A DNA stretch of 51,003 nt from Cryobacterium melibiosiphilum (GCF_003602235.1 NZ_QZVS01000091.1:1-51003); one strand, 5' to 3'. Counted from the stretch's first letter, positions 33,026 through 42,451 are shown. Notes: generated by a model not told the origin, from the sequence alone. Numbers and translations: made by a program.

Positions 33026-33355
33026 ATGGTTTCTTCCCTCACCCCGACGCGCTACGACGAGATCGAAGAAGCGCTCAAAGACGTCATGGACCCTGAGCTC
33101 GGCATCAATGTCGTCGACCTCGGGCTCATCTACGACCTCGGCTGGGACGACGAGAACAACGCGCTCGTCATCCACATGACTCTCACCTCGGCCGGCTGCC
33201 CGCTGACCGACGTGCTCGAAGAGCAAACCGCCGAAGCCCTCGACGGTGTCGTGGAGCAGTTCCGCATCAACTGGGTCTGGATGCCGCCGTGGGGTCCCGA
33301 AAAGATCACCGATGACGGCCGCGACATGATGCGCGCCCTCGGCTTCGCCATGTAG
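33026..33355 (+). CDS. sufT: SufT / MIP18-family Fe-S assembly factor (DUF59)
   Basis: 109-residue DUF59 protein involved in Fe-S cluster assembly or delivery to target proteins. Family marks: ALKDVMDPELGINVVDLGLI at the N-terminus and MTLTSAGCPLTD with the single conserved Cys. It closes the suf operon; the cysteine desulfurase SufS and the scaffold SufU, which normally lie between sufC and sufT in other actinobacteria, are absent from this window. A terminator follows. Confidence 0.93.
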   Translation: MVSSLTPTRYDEIEEALKDVMDPELGINVVDLGLIYDLGWDDENNALVIHMTLTSAGCPLTDVLEEQTAEALDGVVEQFRINWVWMPPWGPEKITDDGRDMMRALGFAM

Positions 33356-33378
33356 CTCGCACCACCGCGCACGACCGG

Positions 33379-33422
33379 AACGCCCCGAGAACCTGCCATC
33401 TGGCAGGTTCCCGGGGCGTTTT
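33379..33422 (+). terminator. Terminator of the suf operon
   Basis: About 19-bp stem with one mismatch (AACGCCCCG then GAACCTGCC, pairing with GGCAGGTTC and CGGGGCGTT) around an ATCT loop, ending in TTTT. It lies 24 bases after sufT. Confidence 0.92.
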
Positions 33423-33468
33423 CGCGGATGCCGCGCTCGGTCGAATCTGATTCCACTCGCTAGAAGGG

Positions 33469-33474
33469 TATGCT
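33469..33474 (+). promoter_or_regulatory. -10 box of the TetR gene, leaderless spacing
   Basis: TATGCT followed by six bases (AATAAA) and then the ATG at 33481. No ribosome site is present, so a leaderless transcript is expected. No clear -35. Confidence 0.6.
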
Positions 33475-33480
33475 AATAAA

Positions 33481-34089
33481 ATGAATGCGCGACGCGAAGC
33501 CCAGGCGGCCGGCACCCGGCAAGACATCGTGCGGGCGGCCGGCCGGCTGATGCTGCAGCACGGCTACGTGAAAACCTCGATCGGTGCGATCGCCACCGAG
33601 GCGGGCGTCGCCGTGCAGACCATCTACAACTCGGTCGGGTCCAAGGCCGAGCTGCTCGCCGCGCTGCTCGAACGGGCGGCCACTGCGAGCGGCTCACCCG
33701 ACGCCGTGGCCGCAGCCATGCGCCAGCGCATCGACGACGCGCACTCGGCGAGCGACATCATCCGCGCCCTGGCGGATGGCTGCGCCCTCGTGAACGAACG
33801 TACCGCCGGCATCCAGCAGATCGTCAGTGAGGCGGCGGCGGTGGACGCTGACGTTGCGGCCTTCGAACGGCGGCGGGACACGGCCAGGCTGCACTCCTAT
33901 GGCGAAGACGCGGCGGCCCTGCGCGCTCGGCGCTCCCTGCGGGTCGGGCTCAGCGACCACGAGGCCGCCGCGGCAATCTGGGCACTCGCGCATCCGCACG
34001 GCTATCGCACCCTCGTGCGCGACGTCGGCTGGTCCCCGGATACCTATCGGGACTGGCTCGAAAAAACCCTCCGCGGCGCCCTCCTGTAG
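33481..34089 (+). CDS. TetR family transcriptional regulator
   Basis: 202-residue regulator. The N-terminal helix-turn-helix (TRQDIVRAAGRLMLQHGYVK through TSIGAIATEAGVAVQTIYNS at about residues 12-52) is typical TetR. The ligand-binding C-terminal half is Ala-rich and not assignable. ATG 33481 stands exactly six bases after a TATGCT box. Its stop codon is part of the -10 candidate of the next gene, and a TetR-type palindrome follows within 11 bases, so it probably represses the downstream ABC-F gene in response to an unknown ligand such as an antibiotic. Confidence 0.92.
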   Translation: MNARREAQAAGTRQDIVRAAGRLMLQHGYVKTSIGAIATEAGVAVQTIYNSVGSKAELLAALLERAATASGSPDAVAAAMRQRIDDAHSASDIIRALADGCALVNERTAGIQQIVSEAAAVDADVAAFERRRDTARLHSYGEDAAALRARRSLRVGLSDHEAAAAIWALAHPHGYRTLVRDVGWSPDTYRDWLEKTLRGALL

Positions 34090-34092
34090 AAT
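34087..34092 (+). promoter_or_regulatory. -10 box of the ABC-F gene
   Basis: TAGAAT whose first three bases are the TetR stop codon. Transcription would start near 34099, next to the palindromic operator, giving a leader of about 60 bases before the GTG at 34160. Confidence 0.55.
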
Positions 34093-34099
34093 AGACAGT

Positions 34100-34115
34100 T
34101 GGACCGGTCGGTCCA
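34100..34115. promoter_or_regulatory. TetR operator candidate on the ABC-F promoter
   Basis: TGGACCG-GT-CGGTCCA, a perfect 7+2+7 inverted repeat immediately downstream of the TAGAAT box, covering the expected transcription start. ACCGGTCGGT-like palindromes are common TetR-family operators. The TetR gene ends 10 bases upstream. Binding is inferred. Confidence 0.7.
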
Positions 34116-34159
34116 CACTTTTTCCCCTCTCCACATCCCTTTCTGAACGGACTATTGCT

Positions 34160-35758
<1,599 letters not shown>

Positions 35759-35761
35759 CGC

Positions 35762-35813
35762 CACACGACACGAGCCCGGTCAGGAATCTTCCTGACCGGG
35801 CTCGTGTCGTGTG
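35762..35813. terminator. 25-bp perfect hairpin between ABC-F and SURF1 genes
   Basis: Both arms are 25 bases and perfectly complementary (left arm begins CACACGACACGAGCCCGG), with only two bases between them. It starts three bases after the ABC-F stop and ends 22 bases before the SURF1 stop, between convergent genes. There is no T-run on either side, so termination would not be of the classical type. Confidence 0.8.
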
Positions 35814-35835
35814 TGCTGCCTGCTGGCCGGCTGCT

Positions 35836-36678
35836 CTAGTGCTGCCGGTCGAGCAGGGCGTCCTCGACCTCGGCATCGCTCTTCGGCTTTGCAGCCTGCT
35901 TGCGGGCCCGTTCGTCGGCGCGTTCGCGCTCCTCCGGGTCGGCCGCGTTCACGACGCGGTACTCCTCGCGCAGCGCCCAGCCGAGGCCGACGAAGGCCAT
36001 CAGTCCGAACACGAACCACTGGAAGGCGTACGACAGGTGCGGACCCTCATCGCGGACGGGCTTGACGACCGCCGTCGGACGCTCCGCCACGGCGGGAGTC
36101 TCGGTGTCCATCAAGCCGTAGGCTCCCGTGTAGGTGGGCAGGTCCAGGCGCTCGGCGACGTCTTCGAGGTTGATGGTGGCGATCTGGTTGCCGCTCGCCG
36201 TGCGGTTGTTCAACGTGGGCTCGCCGGCCTTCAGTCGGGCCGTGACGGTGACCGTGCCGGTCGGGGGAGCCGGAACCACGTCGGGGGCATCCTGTTCCTG
36301 GCCGGTGGGTAGCCAGCCGCGGTTGACGATGAACACCGTGCCGTCGGCGAGGCGTAGCGGGGTGAGCACCTCGAAGCCGGGGTTGATGTTCAGGGGGCGA
36401 TTGCGCACCAGGAGCTCGTCCTCGACGAGGTAGGTGCCCGTCATCTCGACCGGCAGCCACTTCTGGGACTCCGAGAACGAGGTGAGGGTGGTCAGGGCCG
36501 CGTCGAGTGGCACCGGCGCGGAGTCGAAGTTGGCGTCGATCTTCGACAGTTCGACGAGGGCTTCGTCCCGACGGGCGAGCTGCCAGACCCCGAGGCCGGA
36601 ACAGACCGCGGCGAAGACGATGACCAGGGCCAGATACCCCGCCCAGCGGCGAGTGAACGCGAACTTCCAGTCCGTCAT
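35836..36678 (-). CDS. SURF1 family cytochrome oxidase assembly protein
   Basis: 280-residue membrane protein that assists insertion of haem a into cytochrome oxidase. Two transmembrane helices bracket the sequence, at about 13-35 (GYLALVIVFAAVCSGLGVWQ) and about 225-245 (FQWFVFGLMAFVGLGWALR), with the extracytoplasmic domain between them containing the NRGWLPTG motif of the family. The C-terminal tail is highly charged. It is last in a three-gene run with DUF3099 and a small protein, each joined by ATGA overlaps. Confidence 0.94.
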   Translation of the reverse strand: MTDWKFAFTRRWAGYLALVIVFAAVCSGLGVWQLARRDEALVELSKIDANFDSAPVPLDAALTTLTSFSESQKWLPVEMTGTYLVEDELLVRNRPLNINPGFEVLTPLRLADGTVFIVNRGWLPTGQEQDAPDVVPAPPTGTVTVTARLKAGEPTLNNRTASGNQIATINLEDVAERLDLPTYTGAYGLMDTETPAVAERPTAVVKPVRDEGPHLSYAFQWFVFGLMAFVGLGWALREEYRVVNAADPEERERADERARKQAAKPKSDAEVEDALLDRQH

Positions 36679-36965
36679 GAATCGGCCGCCGCATCCGCTG
36701 CAGCCAGAGGGCTGACACGCAGAGGGCTGACACGCAGGGGACTGACACGCAGGGGACTGACACGCAGGGGACTGACACTGAGGGGAAAGTCGCGCGCGGC
36801 GAGGAATTCACGCAGGTAGTCGACATGGTCGCCGCAGGCGACCCAGGTCTTCACCCGGTCTTCGGTGTGGATGCGCGGATTACGCCAGTCGAGGCGCCAG
36901 GCGGCCGTTTCTCGGCAGCCGGCGCGTGAGCAGGTGTCGGTCGCGGGCGAGCCCAGACCGATCAT
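36675..36965 (-). CDS. Small Cys-containing hypothetical protein with C-terminal pentapeptide repeat
   Basis: 96-residue protein of unknown function. ATG 36965 overlaps the DUF3099 stop by four bases and its own TGA overlaps the SURF1 ATG, so it is certainly translated as part of this operon. Residues 10-60 look conserved: Cys12 and Cys17 in TCSRAGCRETAAW, and Cys44 and His47 in WVACGDHVDYL, a possible metal site. Residues 64-87 are four to five copies of SPLRV encoded by an exact 15-bp DNA repeat. The repeat tail has no counterpart I recognise. Cytosolic; a link to cytochrome oxidase assembly is suggested only by its neighbours. Confidence 0.85.
   Translation of the reverse strand: MIGLGSPATDTCSRAGCRETAAWRLDWRNPRIHTEDRVKTWVACGDHVDYLREFLAARDFPLSVSPLRVSPLRVSPLRVSPLRVSPLAAADAAADS
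36709..36783 (-). repeat. Five 15-bp tandem repeats inside the small Cys protein gene
   Basis: Five units start at 36709, 36724, 36739, 36754 and 36769, of the form GG(G/A)CTGACACGCAGG with one to three changes in the outer copies; the two central units (36739 and 36754) are identical. Read on the minus strand each unit encodes Ser-Pro-Leu-Arg-Val. The low divergence indicates recent expansion or slippage. Confidence 0.93.
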
Positions 36966-37318
36966 GTGCCGCTCTCGGGGCGGTAGATTTCGCCGGTGTC
37001 GCTGCTGGCGTCGTAGCCGTGCTGCGTTGTACCGCCCTGGCCGGTAGTGCCGGTGTCGTCGCCGCGGTAGAGTTCCACGCCGCCGGGCCGAAGCACCGGC
37101 GCCTGCGGGGGACTGACCTGCACGTTCGCGATGACCACGGCCACGTACGGCAGCACGATCGCGCCGATCGCGCAGACGAGCAGCCACCAGCCCTGCGCGA
37201 CGAGCATGAGCAGGATGCAGATGACACGCACGCCCATGGCAAGCGAATATTTGATCATGCGACGGCGTCGTTCCTCCTCGGGGGACATAGGGAGGGAAGT
37301 TATCGACTGCTGTTTCAT
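36962..37318 (-). CDS. DUF3099 membrane protein
   Basis: 118-residue protein of a family of unknown function restricted to actinobacteria and usually found beside SURF1 and a short-chain reductase, as here. Two adjacent hydrophobic helices (about 24-65: VRVICILLMLVAQGWWLLVC then AIGAIVLPYVAVVIANVQ) followed by a polar cytoplasmic tail. ATG 37318 is the conserved start before SITSLPMSPEEERRRRMIKY; an in-frame GTG at 37357 lies within an 18-base palindrome and is less likely. An AACGAT box stands seven bases before the ATG. Its stop overlaps the next gene by four bases. Confidence 0.9.
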   Translation of the reverse strand: MKQQSITSLPMSPEEERRRRMIKYSLAMGVRVICILLMLVAQGWWLLVCAIGAIVLPYVAVVIANVQVSPPQAPVLRPGGVELYRGDDTGTTGQGGTTQHGYDASSDTGEIYRPESGT

Positions 37319-37339
37319 GTCGGCTATCGTTAGGGGGTT

Positions 37340-37357
37340 GTGGTGCAACTGCACCAC
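37340..37357. promoter_or_regulatory. 18-base palindrome between DUF3099 and fabG
   Basis: GTGGTGCA-AC-TGCACCAC, a perfect 8+2+8 inverted repeat 22 bases upstream of the DUF3099 start, near the expected -35 region of that gene. Placed to control the DUF3099-SURF1 operon, or the divergent fabG. The binding protein is unknown. Confidence 0.55.
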
Positions 37358-37451
37358 TTACAAGAATACGTCTCGTTGGGCATCCGCGGGGACGTCCGGA
37401 CTGAATTCCCAGCCGGGTCCCGGGCCCGACTCACCTGATGGGAAGCTCAAT

Positions 37452-38159
37452 TTGTCGACTCGCACCGTGCTCGTGACCGGAGGCAACCGCGGCATCGGTT
37501 TTGCCATTGCCGCAGAGTTTGTCGCCCAGGGCCACCGGGTGGCCGTGACCTCACGCTCGGGCGAGGGCCCCGCCGGCAGCCTCACCGTGCGCGCCGACGT
37601 CACCGACGCGGCATCGATCGATGCGGCGTTCACCGTGATCGAAGGGGCCCTCGGCCCGGTCGAGGTCGTCGTGGCCAACGCCGGCATCACCAAGGACACG
37701 CTGCTCATGCGCATGTCCGACGAGGACTTCACCTCGGTCATCGACACCAACCTGAGCGGCGCCTTCCGTGTCGTGAAGCGGGCGTCGAAGGGGATGCTCA
37801 AGGCCCGCTTCGGTCGCATCGTGCTCATTTCCAGCGTGGTCGGCCTCTACGGCTCGGCGGGGCAGGTCAACTACGCCGCCTCGAAGAGCGGTCTCGTGGG
37901 CCTGGCCCGTTCGGTCACCCGTGAGCTCGGCTCGCGCGGCATCACCGCGAACGTCGTCGCGCCCGGCTTCATCGAGACCGACATGACCGCCGCACTGCCC
38001 GAGGCCCAGCAGGCCGAGTACAAGCGCAATATTCCCGCGAACCGCTTCGCGACCCCGACCGAGGTCGCCCGGGTGGTCACCTGGCTCGCCGGCGACGACG
38101 CCGCGTACATCTCCGGCGCGGTCATCCCCGTCGACGGTGGCCTCGGCATGGGCCATTAG
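37452..38159 (+). CDS. fabG: 3-oxoacyl-[ACP] reductase / short-chain dehydrogenase (FabG-like)
   Basis: 235-residue NAD(P)H-dependent reductase with the classical SDR motifs: cofactor loop TGGNRGIG at 9-16, ANAGIT structural motif, active Ser in ISSVVG, and catalytic Tyr141 and Lys145 in NYAASKSG. C-terminal VIPVDGGLGMGH is typical of FabG. The start is a rare TTG at 37452: GGAAG lies six bases upstream, the family begins right there, and no ATG or GTG is in frame nearby. It may serve fatty acid synthesis, although no other fab gene is in the window, so a more specialised reductase remains possible. Confidence 0.92.
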   Translation: MSTRTVLVTGGNRGIGFAIAAEFVAQGHRVAVTSRSGEGPAGSLTVRADVTDAASIDAAFTVIEGALGPVEVVVANAGITKDTLLMRMSDEDFTSVIDTNLSGAFRVVKRASKGMLKARFGRIVLISSVVGLYGSAGQVNYAASKSGLVGLARSVTRELGSRGITANVVAPGFIETDMTAALPEAQQAEYKRNIPANRFATPTEVARVVTWLAGDDAAYISGAVIPVDGGLGMGH

Positions 38160-38184
38160 CCGCGCCCTCTTCTCCGCGCTTCTC

Positions 38185-38244
38185 CGCGAGTGAGCAATAA
38201 ATGCACTTCCCGAGCCCGGGAAGTGCATTTATTGCTCACTCGCG
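38185..38244. repeat. 60-bp palindromic element, copy 1
   Basis: Perfect 25-base arms at 38185-38209 and 38220-38244 with a 10-base centre (CCGAGCCCGG, which pairs three bases further). The outer 12 bases (CGCGAGTGAGCA) and inner 8 (TGCACTTC) of the arm are identical to copy 2 at 42883; the five bases between are ATAAA here. It lies between convergent fabG and serB, 22 bases from the serB stop. A further CGCGAG occurs a few bases to the right. Confidence 0.92.
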
Positions 38245-38266
38245 AGGTGTTTTTCGCGAGATGTTT

Positions 38267-39007
38267 CTAGCCGCGCAGGCCGAGCAGCGGCAGCACCTGG
38301 CTGAGGTCGAGGGCGTCGATCACGACATCCGCCTCCCGTTTCACCCGGGGTTTCGCATTGAACGCCACCGCGAGGCCGGCGACCTTCATCATCTCGAGGT
38401 CGTTGGCCCCGTCGCCGACCGCCACCGTGCGGGCCAGCGGCACCCCGTCGGCCAGAGCCCACTCGGTGAGCGCATCCGCTTTCGCGAGTGCGTCGATGAT
38501 CGGCCCGACCAGGCCGCCGGTCAGAAAACCGTCGCGCACCTCGAGGCGGTTGGCGCGCCAGTGATCGAGCCCGAGCTCGGCGGCGAGCGGGTCGAGCAGC
38601 TCGTGAAAGCCGCCCGAGACCACGCCGACCCGGCTGCCGTTCGCGTGCAGGCCGTCGATCAGCTCGTGCACTCCCGGTGTCTTGCGGATGAGACGCCCCA
38701 CGTCGGCGAACACGCTCACCGGAAGCCCGGCGAGGGTCCCGACGCGCTCCCGCAGACTTTCGGCGAAATCGAGTTCGCCGCGCATGGCCGCCTCGGTGAT
38801 CGCGGCGACGTGCGCGCGGGAACCCGCGGCATCCGCCAGCAGTTCGATGACCTCATCGCGGATCAGGGTCGAGTCCGCGTCGAGCACGACGAGGAACGCA
38901 GGGTGCCCCCGCGGGTAGGGGGTCACGGAGCGCGCCGCCCGGTCGGGCAGCGCGTGGGCGGGCAGGGGAGCAGGAGCGGGAGCGGGAGCAAGGAGCGAAT
39001 TCGTCAC
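38267..39007 (-). CDS. serB: Phosphoserine phosphatase
   Basis: 246-residue HAD-superfamily phosphatase for the last step of serine synthesis. Motif I is [10 protein letters not shown] with nucleophile Asp43, motif II SGGF, and motif [13 protein letters not shown] near 197. The sequence [11 protein letters not shown] follows it as in known SerB proteins. The N-terminal about 33 residues are Ala/Pro-rich ([15 protein letters not shown]), produced by a 6-bp repeat, and carry no domain. The frame runs on upstream in glgC, but GTG 39007 is chosen because it forms a GTGA overlap with the glgC stop, so serB is coupled to glgC. Confidence 0.93.
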   Translation of the reverse strand: MTNSLLAPAPAPAPLPAHALPDRAARSVTPYPRGHPAFLVVLDADSTLIRDEVIELLADAAGSRAHVAAITEAAMRGELDFAESLRERVGTLAGLPVSVFADVGRLIRKTPGVHELIDGLHANGSRVGVVSGGFHELLDPLAAELGLDHWRANRLEVRDGFLTGGLVGPIIDALAKADALTEWALADGVPLARTVAVGDGANDLEMMKVAGLAVAFNAKPRVKREADVVIDALDLSQVLPLLGLRG

Positions 39008-40248
39008 GGCTGAACGCGAACGCCCTTGCCGACCACGGTGATGCCCGACTCGGTGACGCTGAAACCACGGGCGAGGTCGCGGCTGCGATCCACTCCGACC
39101 TGAGCGCCGGCTTCGACGACGACCTCCTTGTCGAGGATGGCCCGGCGCACGATGGCCCCGGCCTCGATGTTGACGCGGTCGAAGACGATCGAGTCCACCA
39201 CCTGCGCGCCGGAGCTGATCGTCGTCCACGGGCCGAGCACACTCCGCTCGATGTGGGCGCCGGAAATGACGCAACCGAGCGACACGATCGAGTCGATCAT
39301 GGTGCCGAGGGCGCCCTTGCCGTCGCGCACGAACTTCGCCGGCGGGGAGTTCAGCTGCATGCTGAAGATCGGCCATTCCTGGTTGTACAGGTTGAAGACC
39401 GGCAGGGCCGAGATGAGGTCCTGGTGGGCCTCGAAGAACGAGTCGATCGTTCCCACGTTGCGCCAGTAGTAGCGGTCGCGGTCGGTCGAACCCGGCAGCT
39501 CATTGCGCTGCAGGTCGTAGACGCCCGCTTCGCCGCGGCCGACGAAGTCGGGAATGATGTCGCCACCCATGTCGTGGCTGGAGTCGGTGCGTTCGCCGTC
39601 GCGCAGCACGGCTTCGATGAGCGCGTCGGTGTTGAAGACGTAGTTGCCCATCGAGGCGAAAACCTCGTTGGGGTTGTCGGCGAGGCCCTTCGCGTTTTTC
39701 GGCTTTTCGAGGAACTCGGAGATGCGATCCGGGTGGGTCGGGTCGACCTCGATGACACCGAACTGGTCGGCCAGGCCGATCGGCTGCCGAATGGCGGCCA
39801 CGGTGGCGCTCGCGCCGGACGCAATATGGGCGTCGATCATCTGACTGAAGTCCATGCGGTAGACGTGGTCGGCACCGACCACGACGACGATGTCGGGTTT
39901 TTCATCGTGGATCAGGTTGAGGCTCTGCAGGATCGCGTCGGCCGAACCGCTGAACCAGCGTTTGCCGAGCCGCTGCTGTGCGGGCACGGACGCAATGTAG
40001 GAGTTGAACAGCCCCCCGGTGACGTGCCACGTCTGGGAGACGTGACGGTCGAGGCTGTGTGACTTGTATTGGGTGAGCACCACAACTTTGGTGACACCCG
40101 AGTTGATGAGGTTGGAGAGTGCAAAGTCGACGAGGCGATAATGCCCGCCGAACGGGACGGCCGGCTTGGCGCGGTCCTCGGTCAACGGCATCAACCGTTT
40201 TCCCTCACCACCAGCGAGAACGATTCCGAAAATCTTCTTGGCCTTCAT
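39004..40248 (-). CDS. glgC: Glucose-1-phosphate adenylyltransferase
   Basis: 414-residue enzyme that makes ADP-glucose, the committed step of bacterial glycogen synthesis. N-terminal nucleotidyltransferase motif [20 protein letters not shown] at 8-27 followed by KPAVPFGG; the sugar-phosphate-binding region includes [11 protein letters not shown] left-handed beta-helix forms the C-terminus. ATG 40248 is preceded by TAAGGAG, and a TACTGT box lies seven bases before the ATG, so the transcript may start at the gene itself. It is divergent from glgA, its functional partner, and overlaps serB by four bases. Confidence 0.96.
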   Translation of the reverse strand: MKAKKIFGIVLAGGEGKRLMPLTEDRAKPAVPFGGHYRLVDFALSNLINSGVTKVVVLTQYKSHSLDRHVSQTWHVTGGLFNSYIASVPAQQRLGKRWFSGSADAILQSLNLIHDEKPDIVVVVGADHVYRMDFSQMIDAHIASGASATVAAIRQPIGLADQFGVIEVDPTHPDRISEFLEKPKNAKGLADNPNEVFASMGNYVFNTDALIEAVLRDGERTDSSHDMGGDIIPDFVGRGEAGVYDLQRNELPGSTDRDRYYWRNVGTIDSFFEAHQDLISALPVFNLYNQEWPIFSMQLNSPPAKFVRDGKGALGTMIDSIVSLGCVISGAHIERSVLGPWTTISSGAQVVDSIVFDRVNIEAGAIVRRAILDKEVVVEAGAQVGVDRSRDLARGFSVTESGITVVGKGVRVQP

Positions 40249-40255
40249 GCTCCTT

Positions 40256-40261
40256 ACAGTA
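40256..40261 (-). promoter_or_regulatory. -10 candidate of glgC, leaderless spacing
   Basis: TACTGT on the minus strand, seven bases (AAGGAGC) before the ATG at 40248. The same seven bases also look like a ribosome site, so leaderless and leadered readings cannot be separated by eye. Confidence 0.4.
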
Positions 40262-40349
40262 GAGCCATCCGGGGTCCCCGGCCACCCATCGGGGGATGTG
40301 TCGGGGATGTTCTGAGATGAGTCTGCGGGGATGCATCCGTCGCCGGGCC

Positions 40350-40365
40350 GCGCTAGCTTTAGCGC
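40350..40365 (+). promoter_or_regulatory. Inverted repeat and -10 box directly before glgA
   Basis: GCGCTA-GCTT-TAGCGC, a 6+4+6 palindrome ending at the base before the glgA ATG. Inside it, TAGCTT (40354-40359) stands six bases before the ATG, the same spacing seen for several other genes, and no ribosome site exists. The palindrome could be an operator over the start point of a leaderless mRNA. Confidence 0.55.
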
Positions 40366-41547
40366 ATGCGCATCGATTTGTTGACCAAGGAATATCCGCC
40401 GGAGATTTACGGGGGAGCGGGCGTGCACGTGACCGAGCTCGTGCGGGCCCTGCGGACCGACCTCGACGTGGTCGTGCGCTGCTTCGGAGCGCCCCGAACC
40501 GACGCCGACACCTTCGCCTACCCGGTGCCGGTCGAACTCGCCGGCGCGAACCCCACGCTCGCCACCCTCGGCGTCGACCTGCAGATGGCCCAGGACGTCG
40601 CCGGCGCCGACGTGGTGCACTCGCACACCTGGTACGCCAACGGTGCCGGGCACTTCGCCAAGCTGCTGCACGGAGTGCCGCACGTCGTCACCGCGCACAG
40701 CCTCGAGCCCCTGCGGCCGTGGAAGGCCGAGCAGCTCGGTGGCGGCTACCGCGTCTCGAGCTGGATCGAGAAGACCGCCTTCGAGGCAGCGGATGCCGTG
40801 ATCGCCGTCAGCGACGGCATGCGTCGAGACATCCTGCGCAGCTACCCCGCGCTCGACGAGTCCAAGGTACGCACCGTCTACAACGGCATCGACCTCGAGA
40901 CGTGGAAGCCTCTCGTCGACCTCGACGTGGTACGGGCCCTCGGCATCGACCCCGACCGGCCCTCCGTCGTCTTCGTCGGGCGCATCACCCGCCAGAAGGG
41001 CCTGCCCTACCTGCTGCGTGCCGCCGCGGCGCTGCCGCCCGAAGTGCAGCTCGTGCTGTGTGCCGGCGCCCCGGACACCCCTGGCATTCTCGCCGAGGTC
41101 ACCGCCGGCGTCGAAGCGCTGCAGCAGACCCGCACCGGCGTGGTCTGGATCAACCGTCTGCTGTCCCAGCCCGAGCTGGCCGCCGTGCTCACCAACGGCA
41201 CCGCCTTCGTCTGCCCGTCCATCTACGAACCGCTCGGCATCGTCAACCTCGAGGCCATGGCCTGCGGCCTCGCCGTCGTCGGCACCGCGACCGGCGGCAT
41301 TCCCGAGGTCGTCGCCGACGGTGAGACCGGCCGGCTCGTGCCGATCGACCAGATGACCGACGGCACCGGCACCCCGCTCGACCCCGACCGGTTCGTCGCC
41401 GACCTCGCTGCCACCCTCACCGAGGTCGTCAGTGACCCGGCACGGGCCGCCGAGATGGGCCGCGCCGGCCGCATCCGTGCCGAACGGGAGTTCGGCTGGA
41501 GCCAGATCGCGACCCGCACCCGGGAGATCTACACCTCGCTGCTGTAG
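40366..41547 (+). CDS. glgA: Glycogen synthase / ADP-glucose glycosyltransferase (GlgA/GlgM type, GT4)
   Basis: 393-residue GT-B fold glucosyltransferase. N-terminal acceptor site [18 protein letters not shown] at 8-25, His-containing [10 protein letters not shown], donor-domain start [14 protein letters not shown], and the Ex7E motif with Glu288 and Glu296 in [15 protein letters not shown]. Actinobacterial members of this GT4 group use ADP-glucose; the mycobacterial homologue (GlgM) makes maltose-1-phosphate as well as extending glucan, so the exact product is uncertain. No glgB or glgE is in the window. Divergent from glgC, which supplies the donor. Confidence 0.93.
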   Translation: MRIDLLTKEYPPEIYGGAGVHVTELVRALRTDLDVVVRCFGAPRTDADTFAYPVPVELAGANPTLATLGVDLQMAQDVAGADVVHSHTWYANGAGHFAKLLHGVPHVVTAHSLEPLRPWKAEQLGGGYRVSSWIEKTAFEAADAVIAVSDGMRRDILRSYPALDESKVRTVYNGIDLETWKPLVDLDVVRALGIDPDRPSVVFVGRITRQKGLPYLLRAAAALPPEVQLVLCAGAPDTPGILAEVTAGVEALQQTRTGVVWINRLLSQPELAAVLTNGTAFVCPSIYEPLGIVNLEAMACGLAVVGTATGGIPEVVADGETGRLVPIDQMTDGTGTPLDPDRFVADLAATLTEVVSDPARAAEMGRAGRIRAEREFGWSQIATRTREIYTSLL

Positions 41548-41573
41548 GCATCAACCCGTTCTGACGAGCGGAT

Positions 41574-41606
41574 GCCGCCCGCGCTGTGATTCACGTCGCG
41601 GGCGGC
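41574..41606 (+). terminator. Hairpin after glgA
   Basis: Ten-bp perfect stem GCCGCCCGCG/CGCGGGCGGC with a 13-base loop, 26 bases after the glgA stop. No T-run follows; the -10 box of the next gene begins five bases later. Confidence 0.55.
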
Positions 41607-41610
41607 CAGA

Positions 41611-41616
41611 TAGCAT
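41611..41616 (+). promoter_or_regulatory. -10 box of the 41.6-kb ABC ATPase, leaderless spacing
   Basis: TAGCAT followed by six bases (GGCTGT) and the ATG at 41623, with no ribosome site. Same geometry as uvrA, tetR, glgA, gntR and the GNAT gene. Confidence 0.6.
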
Positions 41617-41622
41617 GGCTGT

Positions 41623-42405
41623 ATGGTCAACGTTCTTCACTTTTCCGGGGTTTCCGTCGTCCGGGGTGGCACAACCATCCTCGACTCAGTGGACTGGAGC
41701 GTCGACGACGACCAGCGCTGGGTGATCCTCGGCCCGAACGGTGCCGGCAAGACCACGCTGCTGCAGATCGCTGCCGCGCTCATCCACCCGACGAGCGGAA
41801 AAGCCGAGATTCTCGCCGAGCCGCTCGGCGGCACCGATCTCTTCGAGCTGCGCCCGCGCATCGGCTTTGCCTCGACCGCCATGGCCCGCCGTGTTCCGGC
41901 CGACGAGAAGGTGCTCGACGTCGTCATGACCGCGGCCTACTCGGTCACCGGGCGTTGGAACGAAGAATACGAAGACATCGATGAGCGCCGCGCCCAGCGG
42001 GTGCTCTCCGAATGGAAGCTCGACCACCTCGCCGCCCGCAAATTCGGCACCCTGAGCGACGGCGAGCAGAAGCGGGTGCAGATCGCCCGGGCCGTGATGA
42101 CCGACCCCGAGATGCTGCTGCTCGACGAGCCCGCCGCGAGCCTCGACCTCGGCGCGCGCGAAAGCCTGCTGCAACTGCTGAGCGGCTACGCGAGCGCGGT
42201 CGACTCGCCGGCCATCATCATGGTCACCCACCACGTCGAGGAGATTCCGCGCGGGTTCACCCACGCGCTGCTGCTGTCCCACGGCGGCGTCGTCGCCGCC
42301 GGACCGCTTGCCGAAGCCCTCACCGCAGCGAACCTCAGCCAGGCCTTCGGGCTGTCGATCGAGCTGACCGAAAACGACGGCCGATTCGCGGCGCGCGCGG
42401 TCTGA
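41623..42405 (+). CDS. ABC transporter ATP-binding protein (stand-alone)
   Basis: 260-residue ATPase with Walker A GPNGAGKTT at 37-45, a less common signature LSDGEQKR at about 144, Walker B MLLLDEPAASLD and switch His in VTHHVEEIP. The loop FASTAMARRVPADEKVLDVV and the HHVEEIP form recall the ModF/YlmA-like group of single-domain ATPases. No permease gene is adjacent, so the partner is elsewhere or it acts alone. ATG 41623 is placed six bases after TAGCAT. Substrate unknown. Confidence 0.9.
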   Translation: MVNVLHFSGVSVVRGGTTILDSVDWSVDDDQRWVILGPNGAGKTTLLQIAAALIHPTSGKAEILAEPLGGTDLFELRPRIGFASTAMARRVPADEKVLDVVMTAAYSVTGRWNEEYEDIDERRAQRVLSEWKLDHLAARKFGTLSDGEQKRVQIARAVMTDPEMLLLDEPAASLDLGARESLLQLLSGYASAVDSPAIIMVTHHVEEIPRGFTHALLLSHGGVVAAGPLAEALTAANLSQAFGLSIELTENDGRFAARAV

Positions 42406-42445
42406 TTTTTTCGCCGGTGCGTCGCATCCGTTCGCTGCGGCCTGC

Positions 42446-42451
42446 TAAAGT
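42446..42451 (+). promoter_or_regulatory. -10 candidate for rpmE2
   Basis: TAAAGT, giving a leader of about 85 bases before the L31 gene. No Zur-type palindrome is visible nearby, although rpmE2 is often zinc-regulated in bacteria. Confidence 0.35.

Noticed and set aside
36047..36826. Minus-strand frame with CVSVP repeats overlapping SURF1
   Set aside because: It is another frame of the same 15-bp DNA repeat and of SURF1; the SPLRV frame has the coupled start and stop and the conserved Cys-containing region.
38267..39376. A longer SerB reading frame extending into glgC
   Set aside because: The added N-terminal residues are the antisense-like out-of-frame reading of glgC; the GTGA overlap at 39004-39007 gives a normal start.
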